NCBI GenBank assembly: GCA_014843695.1
Contig: CM026387.1
Coordinates: 78,885,536 to 78,949,535 of the forward strand
Direction of reading: 5' to 3'
DNA length: 64,000 bases
Source of the DNA: Archivesica marissinica
Lineage: Eukaryota; Mollusca; Bivalvia; Venerida; Vesicomyidae
Each line of letters begins with the position of its first letter. Within the stretch, counting starts at the first letter, position 1. The notes under the pieces were generated by a model that was given only the letters and a program-made list of their open reading frames with translations, ran no database searches and had not been told where the DNA came from. The position numbers were made by a program, and so were the translations under genes. Shown here one piece after another: positions 10,502 through 19,540 of the stretch.

Positions 10502-10565
10502 TAAATAATGTTTAAACTAAATATCATCCATAAATAGAAAATTAAAGTTGCAAACATATGTACAG

Positions 10566-10691
10566 AGTGTATTTATCACACCCTTAAATGATGCACATAT
10601 TTGGTCACCATTGTCTAGTACATGGGCAATTATCACATTCATTAATTACACAACAGCTGACTGCAACCATTCAACAGTATTGTATCTCAAG
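10566..10691 (+). CDS. Putative short exon, module A1 (unknown protein)
   Basis: The stretch is open as 42 codons (SVFITPLND...TVLYLK), preceded by a possible acceptor ATATGTACAG and followed by a strong donor CTCAAG/GTAAGA. The other two frames have early stops. The family is unknown. In B and C modules the equivalent segment begins with an in-frame ATG (MYSVF or MHSVF); here a 2-bp AG insertion puts that ATG out of frame. If real, it ends in phase 0 and could join the 194-codon ORF through the acceptor-like AG at 12309-12310. Transcript evidence is lacking. Confidence 0.3.
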
Positions 10692-10786
10692 GTAAGACTA
10701 CTCATGTCACATGTCACCCAGGTCAACACAAATCTTAATTGACTAAAACCTTATAAATGCAACCAGAAATGATCAAATGAATCAAC

Positions 10787-10975
10787 TGTTCTAGAGAGCA
10801 TTTCTAGCAAAAACATTACCAAACTAGGAAAATTATACTGTTCTAGACAGCATTTCTAGGAAAAACATTACCGGACTTGCAGCCATCCTATGAAGATTAT
10901 ACTGTTCTAGACAGCATTTCTAGGAAAACATTACCGAACTTGCAGACGCCTAGAAAGATTATACAACTTTAAACA
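10787..10975. repeat. About 60-bp tandem repeat (CTGTTCTAGA unit), module A1
   Basis: Three units of CTGTTCTAGAnAGCATTTCTAG followed by AAAACATTACC and a short variable spacer. Copy number varies among modules (3 here, 7 in C1). Confidence 0.9.
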
Positions 10976-10994
10976 TGTCAGGTACTGTGCATTT

Positions 10995-11165
10995 ATTATA
11001 ATTATTATTATACATTGTAATTGTGTTTGCTATTTTTGTCTTGTTTTATCTCATTGTATGTGGAAGTTTTTATCCATATTTGTGATATTTTAGGCTGTAG
11101 CGCTTTTCAACGTTTTATTTTTAGATGAAAAAAGTGCTATATAAGTTTGGTATATAATAATAATA
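10995..11165 (+). mobile_element. Retroposed fragment with ATAATAAT tail, A modules only
   Basis: About 165 bp absent from B and C modules at the same position. It ends GCTATATAAGTTTGG then TATATAATAATAATAATT, a LINE/SINE 3' tail type, and the flanks repeat ATAATT. It marks the A lineage. Confidence 0.6.
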
Positions 11166-11536
11166 ATTCTACTGGCATACTCCCACATTGTAATAATTCT
11201 TTCTGCTTGAAACTTTTAAATTTGATAAAACGCCTATTTTTACATCAAAACATATTCAAGGACGTTGTACAAATAAATAAAAATAAATATCAAAGCAAAT
11301 AAATAAAGGATATTTACATCATACTACTTTAAGAGTTATTAATTAAACTCTGTGAGATAATTAGAATGAAATACAATATCCTAAAATCAATGTAAAACTC
11401 AGTATGCTAATATACATTAATATAAAACATTATACATTTTAGGACAAAATAATGCCTTGACAGTCGTATATGACATTTGTATATTAGTTGCTTTTTTCAC
11501 TGATGTGGTTTCGTTTCAAGCTTTGTATGTTAATTA

Positions 11537-11808
11537 CAGACGGGTCTGTAGTCCAGTGGTAACACGCTGGACTGGTAATCCAGGGATCGCAGGTTCGATC
11601 CCCTGTCTGACCATAATAAAATTAACAGTCTTTCAGATGGGACTTTAAACCAAGGTCTCGTGTCGGTGCTTTACAGAGGAGACTCTGGAATGGGTCTCTG
11701 TCTGTATCATTGCACTATCCTCCAAAAATCTAAAATTACTAATCTCTTCAGGAGTCGCTCATATGGGCAACCGGTAGCGACGATAAATAAACATAAAACA
11801 CAAACAAA
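11537..11808 (+). mobile_element. V-SINE in module A1
   Basis: The acceptor-like CAGACGG pairs with a near-perfect 3' CTGTCTG. Anticodon arm CTGGA-CTGGTAA-TCCAG, B box GGTTCGATCC, V domain, and tail AAATAAACATAAAACACAAAC. The TGTGCACGTAAAAGAACC block is deleted between TGCTTTACA and GAGGAGACTC. Confidence 0.93.
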
Positions 11809-12009
11809 TATCACCCACTCCACAGGAATATACAAGTGTGCAGCATATTCAAAATACATGTGATTGGGGCTTTAACTATTTGCTTGCTGGGTAAAATTAG
11901 GTTATAAATAGTTATAAATGTCCTGGAATTTCATTAGAAAACAAGAAACATGATGAATGCCCCCAACCCCCGAAGCTTATAGCCATAAAGTTTAAACTTA
12001 TAAAGTTGT

Positions 12010-12185
12010 AAGCATAAATTTATTTATTTAACAACGATTGCGAAAAAAGCTTTAAAACTTATATTAATCACTCTCGTTGGCTCGGATGAGAGCGTATATG
12101 TGGTAATTTGTGTGGGAGGTAACCGGAGTACCTGGCAACAAATCCAGTGTTAGAACTTGCTTCGCAATCGTTAATAAATAAACTT
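12010..12185. mobile_element. SINE family 2 fragments, head to head
   Basis: A minus-strand 3' half (complement of the TACTCCGGTTACCTCCCAC domain and of AATCACTCTC) is followed by a plus-strand tail AGAACTTGCTTCGCAATCGT with AATAAATAAAC. No tRNA head remains. Confidence 0.7.
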
Positions 12186-12262
12186 TTTTTATAAGAACTT
12201 GTTTCGAATCAAGATCAAACAAAGCTGTATCAGTTAATAGGTCAAAAAACAGTCATTTATAA

Positions 12263-12847
12263 TTGTACAAAAACATACATATTTGTTCTATTGAAGGTAA
12301 ACTGGAAAAGGATGAACGTGGACAATTTATGTCGTGGGCGAAGGCTTTCGGAAAACAGATGTTTAGTAAGAGTATCAAGAACTTTGTATGGAAAGAGTAC
12401 ACCAAAAAGCAGGGGCCCCTTAAACGCCTCGTTACTTCCCGAAAGAAGTACAACATTGAGATAGATTGGGATGACGTCGAGATCCATTTTTTAGGATTTG
12501 CCGATGGAAATGTAGATAACGGTGTGATGAAGATGAGCGGTCAGTCCTTGCTGAACCTGTACAGACTACCGCAGACAACGGAGGAAGAATGGAACTTCAC
12601 GGAACTCGCAGACATTGTCGGAGTCATCAGGTTCACATTTGCAAATGACCATTTGCCAGTATCTATACAGCACAAGAAAAGGAATATCAGTAAATGTGAC
12701 AGGAGCTTCAACACAGAACAATTGAATGAAATCATGAAAGGTAACATAGAAGCAGACATGAATGCGGGTGGCAATACATTTCTTATGGTCGTGTTCGGTC
12801 AATTAAATATTTTAAGAATGATTAACTTCACAAGCTTTGACACATAG
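12263..12847 (+). CDS. Module ORF A1, unknown protein (194 open codons)
   Basis: The open frame is bounded upstream by an in-frame TAA at 12260-12262. The first in-frame ATG (MSWAKAFGK) is at 12329 and gives 172 aa. AG dinucleotides at 12295-12296 (phase 1, after TTTGTTCTATTGAAG) and 12309-12310 (phase 0) could be splice acceptors, so this may be an internal or last exon. The product is basic and lysine-rich at its N-terminus, then has FLGFADGNVDNG, TTEEEWNFTELAD and RFTFANDHLPVS. I see no signal peptide, membrane helix or known domain. It recurs five more times in the window. Its protein is identical to A2; B1 differs at 11 residues with only 3 silent changes, so selection on it is doubtful. 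Confidence 0.45.
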   Translation: MYKNIHICSIEGKLEKDERGQFMSWAKAFGKQMFSKSIKNFVWKEYTKKQGPLKRLVTSRKKYNIEIDWDDVEIHFLGFADGNVDNGVMKMSGQSLLNLYRLPQTTEEEWNFTELADIVGVIRFTFANDHLPVSIQHKKRNISKCDRSFNTEQLNEIMKGNIEADMNAGGNTFLMVVFGQLNILRMINFTSFDT

Positions 12848-12879
12848 TATTATTGTGCGACACAGAGGCAAGTACTAGT

Positions 12880-13195
12880 GATTTGACGCAAGATCTGATG
12901 AGACGTGAGATGTGATGTGATGTGAGATGTGACGCGAGATGCAATGTGATGCAATGATGAGACACGAGATATGACGCGAGATGTGATGTGACGCGAGATG
13001 CAATGTGATGCAATGAGACACGAGATATGATATGACGCAAGATCTGATGTGACGCGAGGTGTGATATGACGCGAGATGCAATGTGACGCGAGATCTGATG
13101 TGACTTGAGATACAATGTGATGCAAGATGCGATGTGACGCAAGATGTGATATGACTTGAGATATGATGTGACTTGAGATACAATGTGACTTGGGC
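12880..13195. repeat. GACGCGAGATG-type minisatellite, module A1
   Basis: Irregular 10-17-bp words (GATGTGACGCGAGATG, CAATGTGATGCAATGATGAG, GACACGAGATATGA, GTGACTTGAGATACAAT) follow the ORF stop. The long minus-strand frames here are repeat artefacts. Confidence 0.92.
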
Positions 13196-13200
13196 CTGAG

Positions 13201-13461
13201 ATGAGATGTGAATTGCTCCTATCTGAACATTACCACATTCCAGCAGGGACGTCATCATTTGTGCTTAAACTGTACGGTCGACGGTCATATGCTATGTCAA
13301 GTATTGATACTCCACTGTTAGTCTGGATAAAGCGGCATCTTGCTGCTTGGCTAAAGTACGTTGTTATAATGTTTATGGATGCACCAGTTGTAGAATTTGT
13401 CCAACATCCGTTGCCAGGTTTACTGGTAAATGACTGTGTCTTGATAAACATCCAAGAATAG
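13201..13461 (+). CDS. 86-aa ORF, module A1 (unknown)
   Basis: ATG-started frame (MRCELLLSEHYH...VLINIQE) between two minisatellites. It contains LYGRRSYAMSS and a hydrophobic middle (WLKYVVIMF). AG after CCACATTC at about 13243 could be an acceptor. Retained in A2, broken in C1, and absent from B1, B2 and C2, where the two minisatellites abut directly. No known family; it could be a terminal exon of the module ORF or a chance frame. Confidence 0.25.
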   Translation: MRCELLLSEHYHIPAGTSSFVLKLYGRRSYAMSSIDTPLLVWIKRHLAAWLKYVVIMFMDAPVVEFVQHPLPGLLVNDCVLINIQE

Positions 13462-13504
13462 AATGTCACAATATACATTGAAGTTGTATAATGTATGCAA
13501 CAAA

Positions 13505-14412
13505 CACTATGGATATACTCAAACAATATGGATATACACAGACAATATGGATATACACAGACAATATGGATATACTCAGACAATATGGATATACTCAGAC
13601 AATATGGATATACTCAGACAATATGGATATACATAGACAATATGGATATACTCAGACAATATGGATATACATAGACAAATGGATATACTCAGACAATATG
13701 TAATATGGATATATACAGACAATATGGATATACACATACAATATGGATATACATACACAGACAATATGGATATACATACACAGACAATATTGATATACAT
13801 ACACAGACAATATGGATATACATACACAGACAATATGGATATACATACACAGACAATATGGATATACACAGACAATATGGATATACATACACAGACAATA
13901 TGGATATACATACACAGACAATATGGATATACATACATAGACAATATGGATATACACAGACAATATGGATATACATACATAGACAATATGGATATACATA
14001 CAGACAATATGGATATACACAGACAATATGGATATACATACATAGACAATATGGATATACATAGACAAATGGATATACACAGACAATATGGATATACACA
14101 GACAATATGGATATACACAGACAATATGGATATACATACATAGACAATATGGATATACACAGACAATATGGATATACACAAACAATATGGATATACATAC
14201 ACAGACAATATGGATATACATACATAGACAATATGGATATACACAGACAATATGGATATACATACACAGACAATATGGATATACATACATAGACAATATG
14301 GATATACACAGACAATATGGATATACATACATAGACAATATGGATATACACAGACAATATGGATATACATACATAGACAATATGGATATACACAGACAAT
14401 ATGGATATACTA
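13505..14412. repeat. 19-bp minisatellite (ATGGATATACACAGACAAT), module A1
   Basis: Period 19 with variants: ATACTCAGAC, ATACATAGAC and a 23-bp form with an extra ATAC. The pure unit has no stop codon in any of six frames, which explains the overlapping long ORFs on both strands. Confidence 0.97.
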
Positions 14413-14667
14413 TCAGTCTACTATGTATATGGATGAATTATATAAATGAAATGTCACAGATTCTATATTTCTGTAATAGTGATTGTAAATAAAGGCATCT
14501 GTAGCGCTATTGTACATGTATTTGTTTCCATATGGTCCCCAGGCAACATAATCTTATGCGAAAAGAATGTAACCATTATGTTTGTCTCGTAATTTAGATT
14601 CAGTCAGATTTTGTTCTTAATTCCGGTAAATCTGGTGCACCCCTAGTAATGATCCCTAAACCACTAT
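14413..14667 (+). promoter_or_regulatory. Module tail with AATAAA, module A1
   Basis: CAGTCTACTATGTATATGG, CACAGATTCTATATTTCTG and an AATAAA at 14488-14493 are conserved at the end of all six modules. It could be the 3' end and polyadenylation signal of a module transcript; no transcript evidence. Confidence 0.3.
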
Positions 14668-14889
14668 ATTAGTGTTTCCCTTAAGCAGGAATAGGAGGGC
14701 GGCACACCCTGCCCCTTTTTGGGGAGGGGAGCCATTGTGCCCGAATTTCTGAAAATGCTGCCCTTGTGTGCCTAAATTATCACAAAGAGTTCATAATAAT
14801 TATTGCAATATTGTCTGAAATCCTTACTCCAGTGCTCTAGACTGATGCTATAATCTGGAATACGCAGGTTTATGATCAATATGCTGTAA

Positions 14890-15410
14890 AATGTCCACCT
14901 ATATACTGTGTACTACACAGTGTGTAGCCTAGGGCAATGTACATTGTATTAGCACAGGTAATGTCCACCTATATACTGTGTAGCCTAGGGCAACGTACAT
15001 TGTATTAGCACAGGTAATGTCCACCTATATACTGTGTAGCCTAGGGCAACGTACATTGTATTAGCACAGGTAATGTCCACCTATATACTGTGTAGCCTAG
15101 GGCAACGTACATTGTATTAGCACAGGTAATGTCCACCTATATACTGTGTAGCCTAGGGCAACGTACATTGTATTAGCACAGGTAATGTCCACCTATATAC
15201 TGTGTAGCCTAGGGCAACGTACATTGTATTAGCACAGGTAATGTCCACCTATATACTGTGTAGCCTAGGGCAACGTACATTGTATTAGCACAGGTAATGT
15301 CCACCTATATACTGTGTAGCCTAGGGCAACGTACATTGTATTAGCACAGGTAATGTCCACCTATATACTGTGTAGCCTAGGGCAACTTACTTGGTATAGC
15401 ACAGGTAATG
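14890..15410. repeat. 56-bp minisatellite array 1a
   Basis: The unit AATGTCCACCTATATACTG, TGTAGCCTAGGGCAACGT, ACATTGTATTAGCACAGGT has period 56, about 9 copies. It ends at a V-SINE inserted with its T-rich end against GGTAATG. Confidence 0.97.
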
Positions 15411-15706
15411 TTTTTTTGTTTTTTTTAACGTTTATTTATCGCCGCTACCGGTTGCGCATATGAGCGACGCCTCCTGAAAAGATTAGTTATTTTAGATTTT
15501 GGAGGATAGTGCATGATACAGATAGAGACCCATTCCAGAATCTCCTCTGGTTCTTTTACGTGCACGGTGTAAAGCACCGACACGAGACCTCGGTTTAACG
15601 TCCCATCTGAAAGACTGTTAATTTTATTAGTGTCAGACGGGGGATCGAACCTGCGATCCCTGGATTACCAGTCCAGCGTGTTACCACTGGACTACAGATC
15701 CGTCTG
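15411..15706 (-). mobile_element. V-SINE inside the 56-bp array
   Basis: Complete minus-strand copy with intact B box (complement of GGTTCGATCCCCCGTCTGAC) and CAGACGG head. It is followed at 15715-15845 by a partial repeat of the hAT-like left arm (ATAATCTGGAATACGCAGG), so the array was locally duplicated around the SINE. Confidence 0.93.
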
Positions 15707-15845
15707 TTAGTGCATCTGAAAATTCCGGCTCTCGTGTGCCTAAATTCCCAATAAAACTTGATAATAATTGTTGCAATATTGCTTCAAATCCCTCAACAAT
15801 CCCATGTCCCATGTTAGACTGATGCTATAATCTGGAATACGCAGG

Positions 15846-16983
15846 TTTACGATCAATATGCTGTGAAATGTCCACCTATATACTGTGTAGCCTAGGGCAA
15901 CGTACATTGTATTAGCACAGGTAATGTCCACCTATATACTGTGTACCCCAGGGCAACGTACATTGTATTAGCACAGGTAATGTCCACCTATATACTGTGT
16001 AGCCTAGGGCAACGTACATTGTATTAGCACAGGTAATGTCCACCTATATACTGTGTAGCCTAGGGCAACGTACATTGTATTAGCACAGGAAATGTCCACC
16101 TATATACTGTGTAGCCTAGGGCAACGTACATTGTATTAGCACAGGAAATGTCCACCTATATACTGTGTAGCCTAGGGCAACGTACATTGTATTAGCACAG
16201 GAAATGTCCACCTATATACTGTGTAGCCTAGGGCAACGTACATTGTATTAGCACAGGTAATGTCCACCTATATACTGTGTAGCCTAGGGCAACGTACATT
16301 GTATTAGCACAGGAAATGCACCTATATACTGTGTACCTAGGGCAACGTACATTGTATTAGCACAGGAAATGTCCACCTATATACTGTGTAGCCTAGGGCA
16401 ACGTACATTGTATTAGCACAGGTAATGTCCACCTATATACTGTGTACCTAGGGCAACGTACATTGTATTAGCACAGGTAATGTCCACCTATATACTGTGT
16501 ACCCTAGGGCAACGTACATTGTATTAGCACAGGAAATGTCCACCTATACTGTGTAGCCTAGGGCAACGTACATTGTATTAGCACAGGTAATGTCCACCTA
16601 TATACTGTGTAGCCTAGGGCAACGTACATTGTATTAGCACAGGAAATGTCCACCTATATACTGTGTAGCCTAGGGCAACGTACATTGTATTAGCACAGGA
16701 AATGTCCACCTATATACTGTGTAGCCTAGGGCAACGTACATTGTATTAGCACAGGTAATGTCCACCTATATGCTGTGTAGCCTAGGGCAACGTACATTGT
16801 ATTAGCACAGGTAATGTCCACCTATATACTGTGTACCCTAGGGCAACGTACATTGTATTAGCACAGGTAATGTCCACCTATATGCTGTGTAGCCTAGGGC
16901 AACGTACATTGTATTAGCACAGGTAATGTCCACCTATATGCTGTGTAGCCTAGGGCAACGTACATTGTATTAGCACAGGTAAT
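15846..16983. repeat. 56-bp minisatellite array 1b
   Basis: About 20 units with point variants (AGGAAATG for AGGTAATG, TATGCTG for TATACTG, and GTACCTAGGG with 1-2 bases lost). Confidence 0.97.
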
Positions 16984-17214
16984 GATCGGGCAACCAAGTT
17001 TTGTTTTCTGTATTCATCAATTTGTGTTATGTATATTGAAGAGGCAATCAACCGATATGGCAGGTAATCATGTGCAGACGTTAATATATAAAAATTCTCT
17101 CACATCTTTAGTTTTACTGGGTACTGTGCATATCACAGCATGTGCATTTCCCATTGCACCAGTCGGAAATTCCGCCAACGGATGTATGTATGTTCCATTA
17201 ATGTCAAACCCCTT
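16984..17214. other. Right arm of the hAT-like element, unidentified
   Basis: Sequence beginning GATCGGGCAACCAAGTTTTG, repeated at 47121-47349. A 95-codon frame here overlaps the SINE that follows and is not supported. Confidence 0.5.
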
Positions 17215-17393
17215 GTCCTTGGACCTAGACATATTTTCCTGGGCAAGCTTAGCCGACCTAAGTGGTTAACCAGTACTAGGCAATGTGTGTGAGGTGCCTT
17301 GCTCAATGACACTACATACGTGGCCTGACCGAGTATCGAACCCGGGACCGTTCGATTCCAAATCCGACGCTCTATCACTGGACCACGGATGCC
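17215..17393 (-). mobile_element. tRNA-derived SINE (family 3), copy 1
   Basis: On the minus strand: GGCATCCGTGGTCCAGTG (A box), GGTTCGATACTCGG (B box), then GTCATTGAGCAAGGCACC, a motif seen in several marine-animal SINEs, and a 3' part ending in TCTAGGTCC. An ORF through it is spurious. Confidence 0.75.
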
Positions 17394-17636
17394 ACACATG
17401 TCAATTATGCCGAGCCGCCATTTTAGTTTATATGTAAGTTTCTTATTTAAATGAATGCAAATGCATTACTAGTAACACAATTATATGTAATACGCAATAG
17501 GTTGCAAAATTGATTCGTCCTCATAATAACATGAATGTAATGCTGTTAAATCTGCCCTTTTGAGAATAGTCGACATGAAATAAATGCCCTTTTTCTAGCT
17601 GTGCCCTGTCCCTTTTTCAGTCTGGGGGAAACACTA

Positions 17637-17957
17637 CTATATATATATATGAAATAAAACATTTCAGCAACATTTGAACAATCATAGACTGTTCTTTCAT
17701 AACATTAAATCATTAACAATAAATTAATCATGCTAGAGTTGATAGAACTATATATACTGAGTCAAATAAGAAACGATACATGGTATAAACATATATGTAT
17801 TTTAATTACTAAATAAGCAATTCACCTGAAATTTCGTGTACCGAGATTGAAACATATGAGACACTGTTACAAGTTTAAAATTCGATCATACCATCATTAT
17901 CTGTTACGTTGTGGCGTCATTTGTGACTAATGGGTCAAGTGGAATATTCACACAATA
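17637..17957. other. No recognisable feature
   Basis: AT-rich spacer between the hAT-like right end and the TIR element, duplicated at 47781-48100. Confidence 0.5.
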
Positions 17958-18394
17958 CCGTAATTTGCTATGTATAACGCGCACCCACTTTTTGGCACGA
18001 AAATCGGGGAAAAAACGTAGTTCTGGTGTATACCGCGTACCGTAAAATATCATTTTCACAAGCCAAAATTTCTCAAGATACGATATATTTCGATAAAAAA
18101 AAGATGAAATTGTGGGGCCTTACGTGCATAAAGTGCATGGTTCTGAAATATAATCATACTCTATGATTTTTATATTCCAGTACAAAAAGAAAAAACTGTG
18201 TCCGGAAGTGCATGTGCCTACGTCCGGATTTTGATAAATCCCCGACGCCGTACTGTGTTCGTGCCTTCTGATTTCACGTGACATGTAAAGTGCGAGGCAA
18301 TTGATTTTTAGCTGTGTTTTTTGGACTTTTTAACATATTTAAAGGATAATGTGGAAAATAATTTTGTGCCAGGATAACATTTGATAAAATCTAC

Positions 18395-19515
18395 ATGTCA
18401 GACCAACAAAATCTGTCAAAAAAGGAAAGGAAAAGACTAAAACAGGCTGACAAAAGAAAAGCCAGCAGTTCACCTGGATCTGACAATGACGGCCATATTT
18501 TACCTGTGCATAGTTCGAACGCAACGAGCGTGACATGTTCTATCCCAGATTTATACCAGGTTAGTCAAGACTATGTACACTCAGTCATGAACCCAACTAC
18601 TACACCAACAATGAACATCGGGCAACAAATCCCGTTTGGCATTCATACACTACAGAATATGCAATCCCCTCAAACACCGAGCGTATTTTCGTTGCCACAA
18701 GGACCGACAACTCCACCGAACTGGGCGGTAACACTGATAGAGGATGTTAAAACTATTAAAGCATCTCTTCCAAAAATCGACCAAATTGAACTGTTAGTGG
18801 AATATGAGTTTGAAGGTTTCGGAGATGGAAACTAAAATATGTGCATTGGACACTAAAGTCAATGATATAGAACAGTCAATGACCTTTATAAACAAAGGGT
18901 TTGAAACCCAACAAGCTGACCTGAATAATTCCAAGGGGGATATTAAGAAACTACAGACATTGTGTACCAACATGGATAAAACTGTTAAGGAGTACATAAC
19001 ACGTGAAGAAAAAGCAAACGACAAACTGCTAGAACTAGAAGCTAGATTCATGAGAGATAATCTCATATTTTACGGCCTACAAGAACCACCAAGACCGAAA
19101 GTAGGTGAGGATCCAGACACAACCAGATAGATGTGAGAAATTAATTAAAGGACTAATTTCTGACACATTGCAAATCGACACAACAAACATGCAATTTGAA
19201 CGAGTCCACAGGCTAGGTGGCGAAAAAACCACGTCCAATAGTGGCTAAGTTCCAACATTATCCAGACCGAGAAGCAGTTCGATTTAAATCTTATGATGAG
19301 GTCATCAAGAATGCGCTCAAGATACAAAATCAGTGGGTATACAATCGCCTCAACAGTACAGGGATGCCAGAAAGGCACTGTACGAATACACGAAAACCAT
19401 GGGAGCATGTGGAGATAGAGCTCGCATAGTAGGTACAAAGTTATACGTGAACAATAAATTAACAATGAAATACCTGGATGGGAAAGTGATCGATTGTGTA
19501 AATCCCGAGATATAG
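18395..19515 (+). pseudogene. LINE ORF1, RNA-binding protein, frameshifted (copy 1)
   Basis: Starts MSDQQNLSKKERKRLKQADK at an ATG. A Pro/Thr-rich stretch is followed by a coiled-coil-like segment (KVSEMETKICALDTKVND) and an RRM-like part (MRDNLIFYGLQEP; then FERVHRLGG and KFQHYPDREAVRFKSYD in other frames). This is the layout of L1-type ORF1 nucleic-acid chaperones, which coat LINE RNA. A small deletion near 18800 shifts frame, a stop after DPDTTR (shared with copy 2) ends the second frame, and at least one more shift follows. It cannot make a full-length protein. Confidence 0.75.
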
Positions 19516-19540
19516 AGATGTCAAGAGAAGGACTTAAAAA

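Larger units (their letters stand above)
14670..17636. mobile_element. hAT-like element carrying 56-bp minisatellites, copy 1
   Basis: The left end TAGTGTTTCCCTTAAGCAG matches the complement of the right end (CTGGGGGAAACACTA) over about 11 bp. TAGTGTTTCCC resembles the CAGTGTTTCCC termini common in hAT elements. The flanks CACTATAT and CTATATAT are a poor 8-bp duplication. The left arm has GGGCGGC.CACCCTGCCCC and the right arm TGCCCTGTCCCTTTTTCAG. No transposase. The body is two minisatellite arrays, a V-SINE and another SINE. Confidence 0.55.

Noticed and set aside
11537..11612. Functional tRNA-Thr gene (GGT anticodon arm)
   Set aside because: It is the head of a V-SINE repeated many times with the SINE body attached; no evidence of a separate tRNA.
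13576..14399. Long overlapping frames in the 19-bp arrays, here and at 27.6-28.6, 35.7-37.9, 45.1-45.8 and 57.9-58.9 kb
   Set aside because: The repeat unit is stop-free in all six frames; no other coding signal.
17133..17399. Minus-strand 88-codon frame and its equivalent at 47205-47474
   Set aside because: It covers a tRNA-derived SINE and part of the hAT-like arm; no coding conservation between the two copies.
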